Assembly: GCA_949294395.1 (NCBI GenBank)
Contig: CASFGU010000003.1
Coordinates: forward strand, 1 to 64,000
Reading direction: 5' to 3'
Length of the DNA stretch: 64,000 bases
From: an uncultured bacterium
GTDB lineage: Bacteria; Cyanobacteriota; Vampirovibrionia; Gastranaerophilales; Gastranaerophilaceae
The notes below the pieces were generated by a model. The model ran no database searches. It was not told the origin of the DNA and saw only the letters and a program-made list of their open reading frames with translations. Shown here piece after piece: positions 35,394 through 42,925 of the stretch. A program made the position numbers and the translations under genes. Position 1 is the first letter of the stretch. The number at the start of each line of letters is the position of its first letter.

Positions 35394-36929
35394 TTATTTT
35401 TTTAGTATTTCCTTTAAATCTTCCTCCGGTGTTGTAATTGGTTTTATTTTGAATTTTTCAACGAGAATATTTAGAACCTCCGGAGATACAAAAGCCGGAA
35501 GTGTCGGGCCAAGACGGATGTTTTCAATCCCCAGATAAAGGAGAGTTAAAAGGATACAAACCGCTTTCTGCTCATACCATGAAAGCACCAGCGACAGCGG
35601 AAGTTCGTTTACACTGCAATTAAAAGCTTTAGCAAGCTCTGATGCGACTTTGACGGCAGAGTAGGCATCGTTGCATTGTCCCATATCAAGAAGCCGCGGA
35701 AGCCCGTTTATTTCCCCTAAATCAATATCGTTAAACCGGTATTTCCCGCATGCAAGTGTAAGAACAAGTGTGTTTGAAGGAGTTTGCTTTACAAATTCTG
35801 TGTAGTAATTCCTTCCGGGCTTTGCGCCGTCACAGCCGCCGACAAGAAATATATGCTTAATTGCTCCGTTTTTTATAGCTTCAATAATTTTATCCGCTGC
35901 CGCGAGCACCGTGTTGTGTCCGAAACCGGTTGTCAAAACTTCACCGCCGTTTATACCTGTCATCTTTTGTAATTCTTTATACCCGCCGAGTTCCAGAGCT
36001 TTTTCTATGACAGGTGTGAAATCCTTATCTTCTCCTATGTGTTTCATTTCCGGATATTCTACTACCGAGGTTGTGAAAATTCTGTCTGCGTAGCTTTCTT
36101 TGACAGGCATAATACAGTTTGTTGTGAAAAGCACCGGAGCCGGAATGTTTTCAAACTCTTTCTGCTGGTTTTGCCATGCTGTCCCGAAATTCCCTTTCAG
36201 GTGCGGATATTTTTTTAATTCAGGGTAAGCATGGCACGGAAGCATTTCTCCATGTGTGTAGATGTTTATTCCTTTATCCTTTGTCTGCTCGAGCAGAATC
36301 GCAAGGTCATGAAGATCGTGCCCCGTTACGACAATAAACGGGCCTGCCTCAATGTTTGTACTAACTTTAACCGGAACAGGGCTGCCATAAGTTTCAGTGT
36401 TTGCCCTGTCCAGAAGCTCCATACATTTAAGGTTTATTTCGCCTGTTTTCAGAACAAGGGCTGTTAACTCATCCGCGCTTAAGTCTTTTGAAATACTCTG
36501 CAGACCTGTGTAGAAAAAATCATCCACTTCCGGGTCTTTATATCCGAGAATCCTTGCATGGTGGGCGTAAGCTGCTATTCCTTTAAGCCCGAAAAGTATA
36601 AGTGATTTTAAACTCCTGATATTTTCATCCGCTTCCCAGACGGATTTTATATCGAATTTGCTGCCGCAGGTTATATTTTTTTTTACCTTCTCCGTAAATT
36701 TTGAAATTGAATCGTTATCGAAGTTTACGTTAGTGATAGTTGTGAATAGTCCGTCTGTTAAAAGTTCTGTATTTGTATCATTTTTTTCGCCGCAGTTTGC
36801 AAGTTCTATTATCGCATTAGTTAATTCATCCTGAAGATTTGCTGTATCAGGTTTTTTGCCGCAGACACCTGAAATGGTACAGCCTTTCCCCTGTGCTGTC
36901 TGCTCGCATTGAAAACAAAACATATTCAT
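35394..36929 (-). CDS. hcp: Hydroxylamine reductase (hybrid cluster protein)
   Basis: Hcp carries a [4Fe-4S] or [2Fe-2S] cluster and a 4Fe-2S-2O hybrid cluster and detoxifies nitric oxide or hydroxylamine in anaerobes. The N-terminal motif is C-F-Q-C, then eight residues and C, then five and C. This spacing is the strict-anaerobe class. Hybrid-cluster ligands are visible in ...TTNCIMPV, GGCDGAKPGR, LACGKYRFN and MGQCNDAYSA. At 511 residues it is typical. A GGAG site precedes the ATG. No operator is identified with confidence in the 180 bp upstream. Confidence 0.95.
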   Translation of the reverse strand: MNMFCFQCEQTAQGKGCTISGVCGKKPDTANLQDELTNAIIELANCGEKNDTNTELLTDGLFTTITNVNFDNDSISKFTEKVKKNITCGSKFDIKSVWEADENIRSLKSLILFGLKGIAAYAHHARILGYKDPEVDDFFYTGLQSISKDLSADELTALVLKTGEINLKCMELLDRANTETYGSPVPVKVSTNIEAGPFIVVTGHDLHDLAILLEQTKDKGINIYTHGEMLPCHAYPELKKYPHLKGNFGTAWQNQQKEFENIPAPVLFTTNCIMPVKESYADRIFTTSVVEYPEMKHIGEDKDFTPVIEKALELGGYKELQKMTGINGGEVLTTGFGHNTVLAAADKIIEAIKNGAIKHIFLVGGCDGAKPGRNYYTEFVKQTPSNTLVLTLACGKYRFNDIDLGEINGLPRLLDMGQCNDAYSAVKVASELAKAFNCSVNELPLSLVLSWYEQKAVCILLTLLYLGIENIRLGPTLPAFVSPEVLNILVEKFKIKPITTPEEDLKEILKK

Positions 36930-37110
36930 AAATTATTCGCTCCATTTTTTATGTGTGTCGATTTTATTCTTACAGAGATAAAAATTTTTGTCCACAACCT
37001 GTTTACTAATATTCTGAATAAAAAAACGATGGCTTTCCGTCAACGCGCCTTCTTTGTAAATCAATAATCAGCGTGTATAATTTATTTGTAATACTTGTGA
37101 AGGAATTTTT

Positions 37111-37704
37111 ATGTTAGAAAATTATCCGGCTTATTTGATGTTCATAAATGACAGGATTGCAAAGTTTTTCGAAATGCAAAAGCCTTATATATCCTGTTCA
37201 AAAGGGTGCGCAAAATGCTGTAAAAATGCACAGTTTCCGTATTCTGAAATTGAGATAAAATATCTTTTGTCAGGTTTTTTGCAGCTTGATGAGAGTACAA
37301 AGGCTGTTATTGAAAACAATATAAATAAGGTTCTGGAGCAGAAAAAGAATTTTAATGGGGAAGAATTTTTCTACGATTGTCCTTTTTTAATAAATGATGT
37401 TTGCTCTGTATATCATTACAGAGGGCTTGTTTGCAGAACTTTCGGGCTGCTCGCAAGAGGGGCTGACGGCAGAATGAAAATTCCTTTTTGCGCCTATGAC
37501 GGTTTAAACTATTCAAACGTTCTGGATTTAGAGAAAAGAGAAATTTCTAAAGAAAAAGTTGAAGCCTTAAATTTCCCGGAGAAACCTGCAGGTTTTAATA
37601 TAAGCTATACATTTTTAACGGATCCTGATTTTGAGAAAACGTTCAATTTTAAATTCGGGGAAAAGAAGTCGCTTATAGACTGGTTTGATGCGGAAAATAA
37701 TTAG
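37111..37704 (+). CDS. YkgJ-family cysteine cluster protein
   Basis: The CxxxCxxCC motif of YkgJ-type metal-binding proteins is present as CSKGCAKCCKNAQF near residue 29, with further Cys at CPFLINDVCSVYHYRGLVCRTFG. The cluster probably binds zinc or iron-sulfur. The function in bacteria is unsettled. An AAGGAA site precedes the ATG. It is a single gene, near Hcp but divergent. Confidence 0.85.
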   Translation: MLENYPAYLMFINDRIAKFFEMQKPYISCSKGCAKCCKNAQFPYSEIEIKYLLSGFLQLDESTKAVIENNINKVLEQKKNFNGEEFFYDCPFLINDVCSVYHYRGLVCRTFGLLARGADGRMKIPFCAYDGLNYSNVLDLEKREISKEKVEALNFPEKPAGFNISYTFLTDPDFEKTFNFKFGEKKSLIDWFDAENN

Positions 37705-38061
37705 ACAGGCCGCTAGTTTCCCGCTGCGGAAAATTTTTTAATTTGTAAGTTCAATAAAAGGAATATTTTTATTAGGTTTGGCAGTCAGTATCCCAAGTCA
37801 AAATTTATTACCGTAGGTTACTGAAGTATGTCCGGTCTGCATACTCTGGTAAAGTCTGACAATGTAACGAAATGTAAATTTAAATTTAAAAACATCTGAA
37901 ACCCTGATATAATCTGCTATATGATATGATATGATATGATGCGATGCGGGCGGAGCAATATTTTTGACCCGTTTGTTTTTATTGAAGTATAGAGAAATGT
38001 AAAAATTGCAATTATACAATTTCAAAGAACTTTATATAATCAAGGGAAAAAGGAGTTTGTT
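37705..38061. other. Intergenic region with a 5-bp microsatellite
   Basis: No gene or hairpin is visible in these 357 bases. At 37919-37940 the unit ATATG is repeated four times and then GCGATGCGG; it lies about 120 bp upstream of the next ATG, in promoter position. Confidence 0.7.
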
Positions 38062-38781
38062 ATGCAATACATAAAAATTTTATCTGTTGCTCGGGAAATA
38101 CTGCCAAAAGCCTTTAAAGGTTCGCAGGCTGCAAAAAATACAGAATTATTGAATAAGATAGGTTTCATCCGTTCCGGAGAAAAATTAGTAGGATTGAAAA
38201 ACGGAATTGCCGTTATTGAAGATGCTGTTCCAGAGAATCATGGAACAACAACAGTCAGAAAGTTTTTGGGATTAGATGATAAAGGTGAACTGGTTTCGTT
38301 AAGAAATAAAGCAATTTATAAATGTAACCCGTCAGAATTGGATAGAAGGTCTATATCAGCTTCATGGAAGTATGATTACAAAACTAATATGACGACCAAA
38401 AGAAGCTCAGTTAGTGTTGACGGGAAACTTAAAGAAGTAACTGTTTATAAAGAAAACAGTAACAATTCTGATGTTGCGGGACTATTCTATCATCTGGCTT
38501 CACTAAATAAAAACTTTAAATCATTTACCAAATTAGATTATTCCAATGGAACATACTCCAAAATGTTGCAGGATATTTCAGGAAATAGAGGACTTGGTGT
38601 TGAATACGGTCGTCTTTCCGGCAACGGAGTAAAAGAAAAAATCTCATCAATGGTTTATAATCCAAATCTAGGACAATTGATGGGTAAAGATTGGATACCG
38701 TCAGGATATTCTTTTTATCCACTTCAACTCAAGTCAAAACCAATGGCAGAATTTTTAAAGGAGTATCTAACTAAGAAATAA
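38062..38781 (+). CDS. Orphan protein with AFKG N-terminal motif
   Basis: No family is recognised for this 239-residue soluble protein. It begins M-Q-Y-I-K-I-L and has A-F-K-G at about residues 17-20, comparable with F-K-G near the N-terminus of other orphans in the window. The rest is mixed alpha/beta with no signal peptide. An AAGGAG site precedes the ATG and a terminator follows. Confidence 0.55.
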   Translation: MQYIKILSVAREILPKAFKGSQAAKNTELLNKIGFIRSGEKLVGLKNGIAVIEDAVPENHGTTTVRKFLGLDDKGELVSLRNKAIYKCNPSELDRRSISASWKYDYKTNMTTKRSSVSVDGKLKEVTVYKENSNNSDVAGLFYHLASLNKNFKSFTKLDYSNGTYSKMLQDISGNRGLGVEYGRLSGNGVKEKISSMVYNPNLGQLMGKDWIPSGYSFYPLQLKSKPMAEFLKEYLTKK

Positions 38782-38812
38782 AAAATACCGGACATTTGTC
38801 CGGTATTTTTTA
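38781..38812 (+). terminator. Perfect-stem terminator after the 38062 gene
   Basis: AAAAATACCGGACA pairs with TGTCCGGTATTTTT; the A/T ends make it usable from both strands. Confidence 0.9.
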
Positions 38813-38828
38813 CTGAAAAACTTTGAGC

Positions 38829-38851
38829 CGGATTAAGTAAATCCGACCTAC
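38829..38851. repeat. Solo TCGGATT..AATCCGA palindrome
   Basis: GGATTAAGTAAATCCGACCT is a lone copy of the palindrome seen at 97-121, 11058-11081 and 56629-56653. Confidence 0.8.
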
Positions 38852-38935
38852 TTTTTATTGTATATATAACAAACCGGACATAAAAATACAATAATCTATC
38901 TATCCGTACAAATCAAACTGGACAAAAAATTACAC

Positions 38936-38971
38936 TAAAAATCCCCTTTCGCTGACTGCCTGAGGGGTTTT
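38936..38971 (-). terminator. Terminator after tRNA-Gln
   Basis: CCCCT with AGGGG, followed on the minus strand by ATTTTTA, 11 bp beyond the tRNA 3' end. Confidence 0.6.
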
Positions 38972-38981
38972 TGTATTAATC

Positions 38982-39052
38982 TGGGACGGAAGGATTCGAA
39001 CCTCCGAATGGCTGGACCAAAACCAGCTGCCTTACCACTTGGCGACGTCCCA
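38982..39052 (-). tRNA. tRNA-Gln(TTG)
   Basis: The minus strand folds as a 71-nt cloverleaf. The acceptor stem is TGGGACG/CGTCCCA, the anticodon arm GCTGG-TTTTGGT-CCAGC gives anticodon TTG, and the T arm contains GGTTCGAATCC. CCA is not encoded. A promoter and a terminator bracket it. It is the only tRNA I see in the window. Confidence 0.95.
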
Positions 39053-39070
39053 TTAATTGTCACATCTATT

Positions 39071-39098
39071 ATTGTACCTGATAAACCGGTATTGTCAA
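39071..39098 (-). promoter_or_regulatory. Promoter of tRNA-Gln
   Basis: On the minus strand TTGACA, 16 bp, TACAAT. The -10 ends 18 bp before the tRNA. Confidence 0.75.
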
Positions 39099-39240
39099 TA
39101 TTCTATTTCTTTGAAAAAGTCATTTATGTCAACCTGAAGAATTTTTTACAGTTTGAAAATGAACGAGTAGCACGGTATGTTTGTTATTTGCACTGCAGCG
39201 ACTTAAGCCGGGAGAGTAAAAAGACGTGTAAGTAATAATA

Positions 39241-39939
39241 TCAATAGTTAAACGGGCTTTTTTCCGCTGCGCGAACAGTTTCAATGTCCGGAAGAAGCTT
39301 TTCAAAGACTTCAAGAACCGGAATTTCACTTTCAAAATGTCCGGTATCAAAGAGGACAATCGGGCTTTCAAGCGCCATGTGAAACTTTATATCGCCTGTA
39401 ATGAGTGCGTCTGCACCTTTTTCAAAGGCTTCTTCTATAAATTCCGAGCCGCTTCCCGCACAGAAGGCAAGTTTATTTAATTCTTTAATCCCGTGGTTAT
39501 TTACGTAGCGGAGATTTGGCGAAAGGTTCAGAAGTCTGTCACGCAGTTCATCTATAGAAATTTTTACATCTGTAAATCTTAAAAAATCAGAGGTTTCACT
39601 CACCTCAAATCCGAGTTTTGCAACAAGTGTGTCTGTTGTTCCGCCCTGTGTGCGGTCGAGGTTTGTGTGGGCTGTGTAGATGTCAATATACGGCTGCAGA
39701 GATTCTGAAACAAGTTCAGAATGACAATTTATTGAAAACATCGGGTGGTGGGAAATTATCATATCGCAATTTTGTTGAATCGCCTGTCTTATTATATCTT
39801 CTGTTACTGTGAGACAGAGCATAATTTTGTTAATTTCTGATCTGTTTGTTTCAACTGCCCATCCCGAACAGTCCCAGCTTTCCGCAAGTTCTGGCGGCGC
39901 AAAGCTTTCAATCCTTTTTACAATTTCGTATTTATTCAT
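39241..39939 (-). CDS. Nif3-like dinuclear metal-centre protein (with in-frame palindromic insert)
   Basis: This is the NIF3/YbgI (GTP cyclohydrolase I type 2-like) family, hexameric proteins with two metal ions. Motifs are SHHPMF near residue 64, HTNLDRTQGG near 91, GSGSEFIEEA, ITGDIKFH and DTGHFESE. The 232 residues match the shorter family form. Residues 71-81 (N-C-H-S-E-L-V-S-E-S-L) are an insertion between the H-H and H-T-N-L-D motifs, encoded by a palindromic repeat at 39697-39727. Function of the family is not settled. It is coupled to coaBC by an 8-bp overlap. Confidence 0.9.
   Translation of the reverse strand: MNKYEIVKRIESFAPPELAESWDCSGWAVETNRSEINKIMLCLTVTEDIIRQAIQQNCDMIISHHPMFSINCHSELVSESLQPYIDIYTAHTNLDRTQGGTTDTLVAKLGFEVSETSDFLRFTDVKISIDELRDRLLNLSPNLRYVNNHGIKELNKLAFCAGSGSEFIEEAFEKGADALITGDIKFHMALESPIVLFDTGHFESEIPVLEVFEKLLPDIETVRAAEKSPFNY
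39697..39727. repeat. Palindromic repeat inside nif3
   Basis: GATTCTGAAACAAGTTCAGA with a TGACA end. It is a member of the same family as 40169-40198 and 59576-59640, and it is read in frame. Confidence 0.85.
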
Positions 39940-41128
39940 TTATAACCTTTAAAATTCCGCGTGCGATTTCAGATTTTGATGCGCGTTCAAGTTTTATCAT
40001 ACCGCCGTTTTTATCTAGGATTGTGACTTCATTATAATCGCTTGAAAATCCGATGTCTTTTCTTGAAATGTCGTTTGCGATTAAGTAGTCGCAGCCTTTT
40101 TTTTGAATTTTTTCTTTTGCGTTTGCGAGGAGATTTTCACTCTCTGCGCAGAAGCCGACTATTATTTTGTCATGCTGAACTGGTTTCAGTATCTCTTCGT
40201 TTTTTCTTTCACATAAACTTTTTAAGATGTCGGGATTTTTGACAAGTTCAAGCGTTAGGGTGTCATCATCTGTCTTTTTAATCTTTTGTCCGGATATATT
40301 TTTCACCCTGTAATCCGCGACGGCTGCAGCCATTATTATAAAATCAGCAATTTCAAATTCTGCGTTAACAGCCTCCTGCATTTCGATTGCTGATTTTACT
40401 TTTATAATTTTGTAGGGTCTTGCGACAGCGACAGTTGTGATTAACGTGACATCATTGCCGCAGCGGTAAGCCTCATCCGCAAGTGCAATCCCCATTTTGC
40501 CGGAGGAGTAATTTGAAATATACCTTACGGGGTCAATATCTTCAATTGTACCACCTGCAGTGATTACGTATTTTTTGCCTCCGGTTTTTGAGGTAAGAAT
40601 TGCGGCTGCTTCATCGTAAATTTTTTCTAAACTGCAAAGCCTGCCCTTGCCTTCATAGCCGCAGGCGAGGATGCCGCTTTCAGGGTCAAGAATTTTGTAG
40701 CCGCGTGAGGAAAGTTTTTTTAAATTCTCCTGAATTGCAGGGTTTTCCCACATATTACAGTTCATTGCCGGAGCGATTATGACAGGCTTTTTAAATGCGC
40801 AGACGATTGATGTCAGAAGGTTATCACAGATACCTGAGGCAATTTTAGAGATTGTATTTGCTGTTGCGGGCGCGATTATCATAATATCCGTTTCATCAGC
40901 GTAAGATATGTGTTCCGGTTTGAAATCCGGAATGTCAAATTCATCGACACCGACTTCGTTCTGGCTGAGGTTCCGTAGTGTTAATTTAGTGACAAAGTTT
41001 AAGGCATTCGTAGTGCATACAACACGGACGTTTGCCCCTTTTCGTTTGAACATTCTTATAAGTTCACAGATTTTATAAGCTGCAATTCCGCCGCAGATGC
41101 CGATTAGAATATTTTTCCCGCTCAGCAT
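39932..41128 (-). CDS. coaBC: Bifunctional phosphopantothenoylcysteine decarboxylase/synthetase CoaBC (with in-frame insert)
   Basis: CoaBC makes 4'-phosphopantetheine for coenzyme A: CoaB joins Cys to phosphopantothenate, and CoaC decarboxylates. The CoaC half shows GICGGIAAYK, PAMNCNMW near 120 and the active Cys C156-G-Y-E-G-K-G-R-L. The CoaB half shows ITAGGTIEDIDPVRYISNYS near 189-208 and AAAVADYRVK. Residues 311-321 (E-E-I-L-K-P-V-Q-H-D-K) are an insertion encoded by a palindromic repeat between two conserved motifs. The order gmk-coaBC resembles many bacteria. It overlaps gmk by 7 bp. Confidence 0.95.
   Translation of the reverse strand: MLSGKNILIGICGGIAAYKICELIRMFKRKGANVRVVCTTNALNFVTKLTLRNLSQNEVGVDEFDIPDFKPEHISYADETDIMIIAPATANTISKIASGICDNLLTSIVCAFKKPVIIAPAMNCNMWENPAIQENLKKLSSRGYKILDPESGILACGYEGKGRLCSLEKIYDEAAAILTSKTGGKKYVITAGGTIEDIDPVRYISNYSSGKMGIALADEAYRCGNDVTLITTVAVARPYKIIKVKSAIEMQEAVNAEFEIADFIIMAAAVADYRVKNISGQKIKKTDDDTLTLELVKNPDILKSLCERKNEEILKPVQHDKIIVGFCAESENLLANAKEKIQKKGCDYLIANDISRKDIGFSSDYNEVTILDKNGGMIKLERASKSEIARGILKVINE
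40169..40198. repeat. Palindromic repeat inside coaBC
   Basis: TGTCATGCTGAACTGGTTTC and TCTCTT. It matches the repeat in nif3 in the opposite orientation and is also open in frame. Confidence 0.85.
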
Positions 41129-41697
41129 TTTGGTTCTCCGTAGATAATTTTTTCTAAATCACCGATTGCTTTATCAAGGTCATCGTTTACAACTTTGTAA
41201 TCAAAATTTTCGGCGCGCTCAAGTTCAGTTTTTACTTCCTGAAGCCGTTTTTGAATAGTAGCTTCATCTTCGGTATGGCGGCCTCTGAGCCGATTTTCCA
41301 GCGCTTCAATTGATGGCGGGCAGATAAAAATCAAGACGGCTTCCGGCATTTTCTTTTTAACCTGAAGGGCGCCTTGAGTATCTATTTCAAGGATAATGTC
41401 TTTGCCTTCCGCAAGGCACTGCTGAATATATTTTTTCTTTGTGCCGTAACGGTTTCCGGCAAATTCTGCCCACTCTAAGAATTTGTCATTATCAATGCAG
41501 TTTTGGAATTCCTCTTTCGCAATAAAAAAGTAATTTACGCCGTTTATTTCGCCTTCACGCGGAGAACGAGTGGTGCAGGAAATTGACAGCATAAAGTTAG
41601 GATGTCTGGATAGAAACCCTTTCAGGACAGTGCCTTTCCCGACACCTGAGGAGCCGGAAATTACAAATAATTTTTTTGTTCCGGAATTTTTGTTCAT
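41122..41697 (-). CDS. gmk: Guanylate kinase
   Basis: Guanylate kinase phosphorylates GMP to GDP. The P-loop VISGSSGVGKGTV is near residue 13, followed by TTRSPREGEINGVNYFF and the lid segment. At 191 residues it is normal. I chose the ATG at 41697; a TTG at 41712 would need five extra residues. There is no ribosome site, but TATAAT sits exactly 6 nt upstream, so the mRNA is probably leaderless. It heads the operon gmk-coaBC-nif3. Confidence 0.95.
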   Translation of the reverse strand: MNKNSGTKKLFVISGSSGVGKGTVLKGFLSRHPNFMLSISCTTRSPREGEINGVNYFFIAKEEFQNCIDNDKFLEWAEFAGNRYGTKKKYIQQCLAEGKDIILEIDTQGALQVKKKMPEAVLIFICPPSIEALENRLRGRHTEDEATIQKRLQEVKTELERAENFDYKVVNDDLDKAIGDLEKIIYGEPKC

Positions 41698-41711
41698 ATT
41701 ATAATTATACA
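41698..41711. promoter_or_regulatory. 14-bp bidirectional -10 region for gmk and the sensor kinase
   Basis: The whole gap between the two divergent ATGs is ATTATAATTATACA (read on the plus strand). On plus, TATAAT at 41700-41705 and six bases, then ATG. On minus, TATAAT at 41709-41704 and six bases, then ATG. No ribosome site fits in this gap. Confidence 0.6.
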
Positions 41712-42896
41712 ATGAATATTTCTCATGAAAAATTTTTGGGTAAATTTTTGAAAAAACTTAATACTATCTGCACCGTAAAGGAGTTGTGCGCTGAAACAGT
41801 TCAGGCGGTAATGAAATACACAAAAGCGCAGGCGGGATGGGTTTATCTTTCCAATCATGAATTTAATACTGTTGCGGTGAGGAAGGTTTATTATGCGTCT
41901 GACATAAATAAAAAGCCGGATATAAAGAAGAGTGCGGAAAATATTTTTACACTCGGAGAAGATTTGTTTTCCAACGGTTATGAGATGGAAGATACGATTG
42001 ACTATTTCAAAAAGTTGTCTAAAGAAAATACAATAATAGTGCCGGTATCAGCGCACGGGTTTTTAATCGGATATTTTGCTCTAATCGGCAGGAGGATGGA
42101 GTTTAATTACAATTTTGAAGAACTTGTTGAAGTTATCACGGATTTTTTGAGCGCGCGAATAGAGATAATGCTTTTGAGAGAAGACCTGGATAATCACGAC
42201 AGAGAAAAAATCCAGTTTCTCGCAAGCATTTCTCATGAATACAAAACCCCGCTGAATTCTATAATAGGCTTTTCAGATATATTAAAAGGCAGATTGAATG
42301 ATAAAAACGATTATAAATATATAGATAATATTTCTAAAAGTGCTAAATTTTTATTGAGTTTGATACAGGATATACTTGATTTGTCAAGAGCCGAGATAGA
42401 TAAGCTTGAGCTGAACAAGGAGGTTTTTAGAACAAAAGAAATTATAGAGGATATATCTTACAGCTTTGATGAGATTGTGAAATCAAAAAACCTTCACTTT
42501 TCCTATACAGTGATGGATGTTGAGATTTACGCGGATTTGAGGCGGTTTAAGCAGTTGATTTATAACCTGATTTCAAACGCTGTAAAATTTAACAAACTTA
42601 ACGGCAAGATAACAATTGTTTCTTATATGAATGATGAAAACGAATTTGTTTTTGAGATAAAGGACACCGGCGACGGAATTAGAAAAAAGGATTATGACAC
42701 AATATTTTCTTTTTTCTCGCAGGTAAACAGGAGCGTTCTGAAACGCCAGCAGGGTTCGGGAATAGGGCTTGCGCTGTGTAAAAAAATAGTTGAAGCACAC
42801 GGCGGTGTGATTGGCTTTAAGTCGAGGTTGAATTGCGGAAGCACCTTCTGGTTTACCATCCCCCAGCCGGAACCGCTGAATATTTCTGAAGAATAA
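41712..42896 (+). CDS. GAF-like sensor histidine kinase
   Basis: A soluble histidine kinase of 394 residues. A GAF-like sensory domain covers about residues 15-150; a short coiled linker precedes HisKA with FLASISHEYKTPLNSIIGF (phospho-His near 173). HATPase_c follows with NLISNAVKFN, DTGDGIRK and GSGIGLALCKK. There is no membrane segment, so the signal is cytoplasmic or cofactor based. There is no neighbouring response regulator; two lie at 50032-51314. The ATG at 41712 has TATAAT 6 nt upstream, and a longer frame starts in the gmk region without support. Confidence 0.9.
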   Translation: MNISHEKFLGKFLKKLNTICTVKELCAETVQAVMKYTKAQAGWVYLSNHEFNTVAVRKVYYASDINKKPDIKKSAENIFTLGEDLFSNGYEMEDTIDYFKKLSKENTIIVPVSAHGFLIGYFALIGRRMEFNYNFEELVEVITDFLSARIEIMLLREDLDNHDREKIQFLASISHEYKTPLNSIIGFSDILKGRLNDKNDYKYIDNISKSAKFLLSLIQDILDLSRAEIDKLELNKEVFRTKEIIEDISYSFDEIVKSKNLHFSYTVMDVEIYADLRRFKQLIYNLISNAVKFNKLNGKITIVSYMNDENEFVFEIKDTGDGIRKKDYDTIFSFFSQVNRSVLKRQQGSGIGLALCKKIVEAHGGVIGFKSRLNCGSTFWFTIPQPEPLNISEE

Positions 42897-42924
42897 AAAG
42901 CCTCTCAATTAAGAGAGGCTTTTG
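42896..42924. terminator. Bidirectional terminator between the sensor kinase and the MFS gene
   Basis: AAAAGCCTCTC and GAGAGGCTTTT flank a 6-nt loop, with T/A ends. Confidence 0.9.
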
Positions 42925-42925
42925 T

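Noticed and set aside
36930-37110. Nitrosative-stress operator upstream of hcp
   Set aside because: AT-rich dyads are present, but no HcpR, NsrR or Fnr site is good enough to call.
37919-37940. CRISPR-like array
   Set aside because: Only a 5-bp unit is repeated with no spacers and no cas genes; it is a microsatellite.
39008-39235. 75-residue ORF across the tRNA
   Set aside because: It covers most of tRNA-Gln and its promoter and matches nothing.
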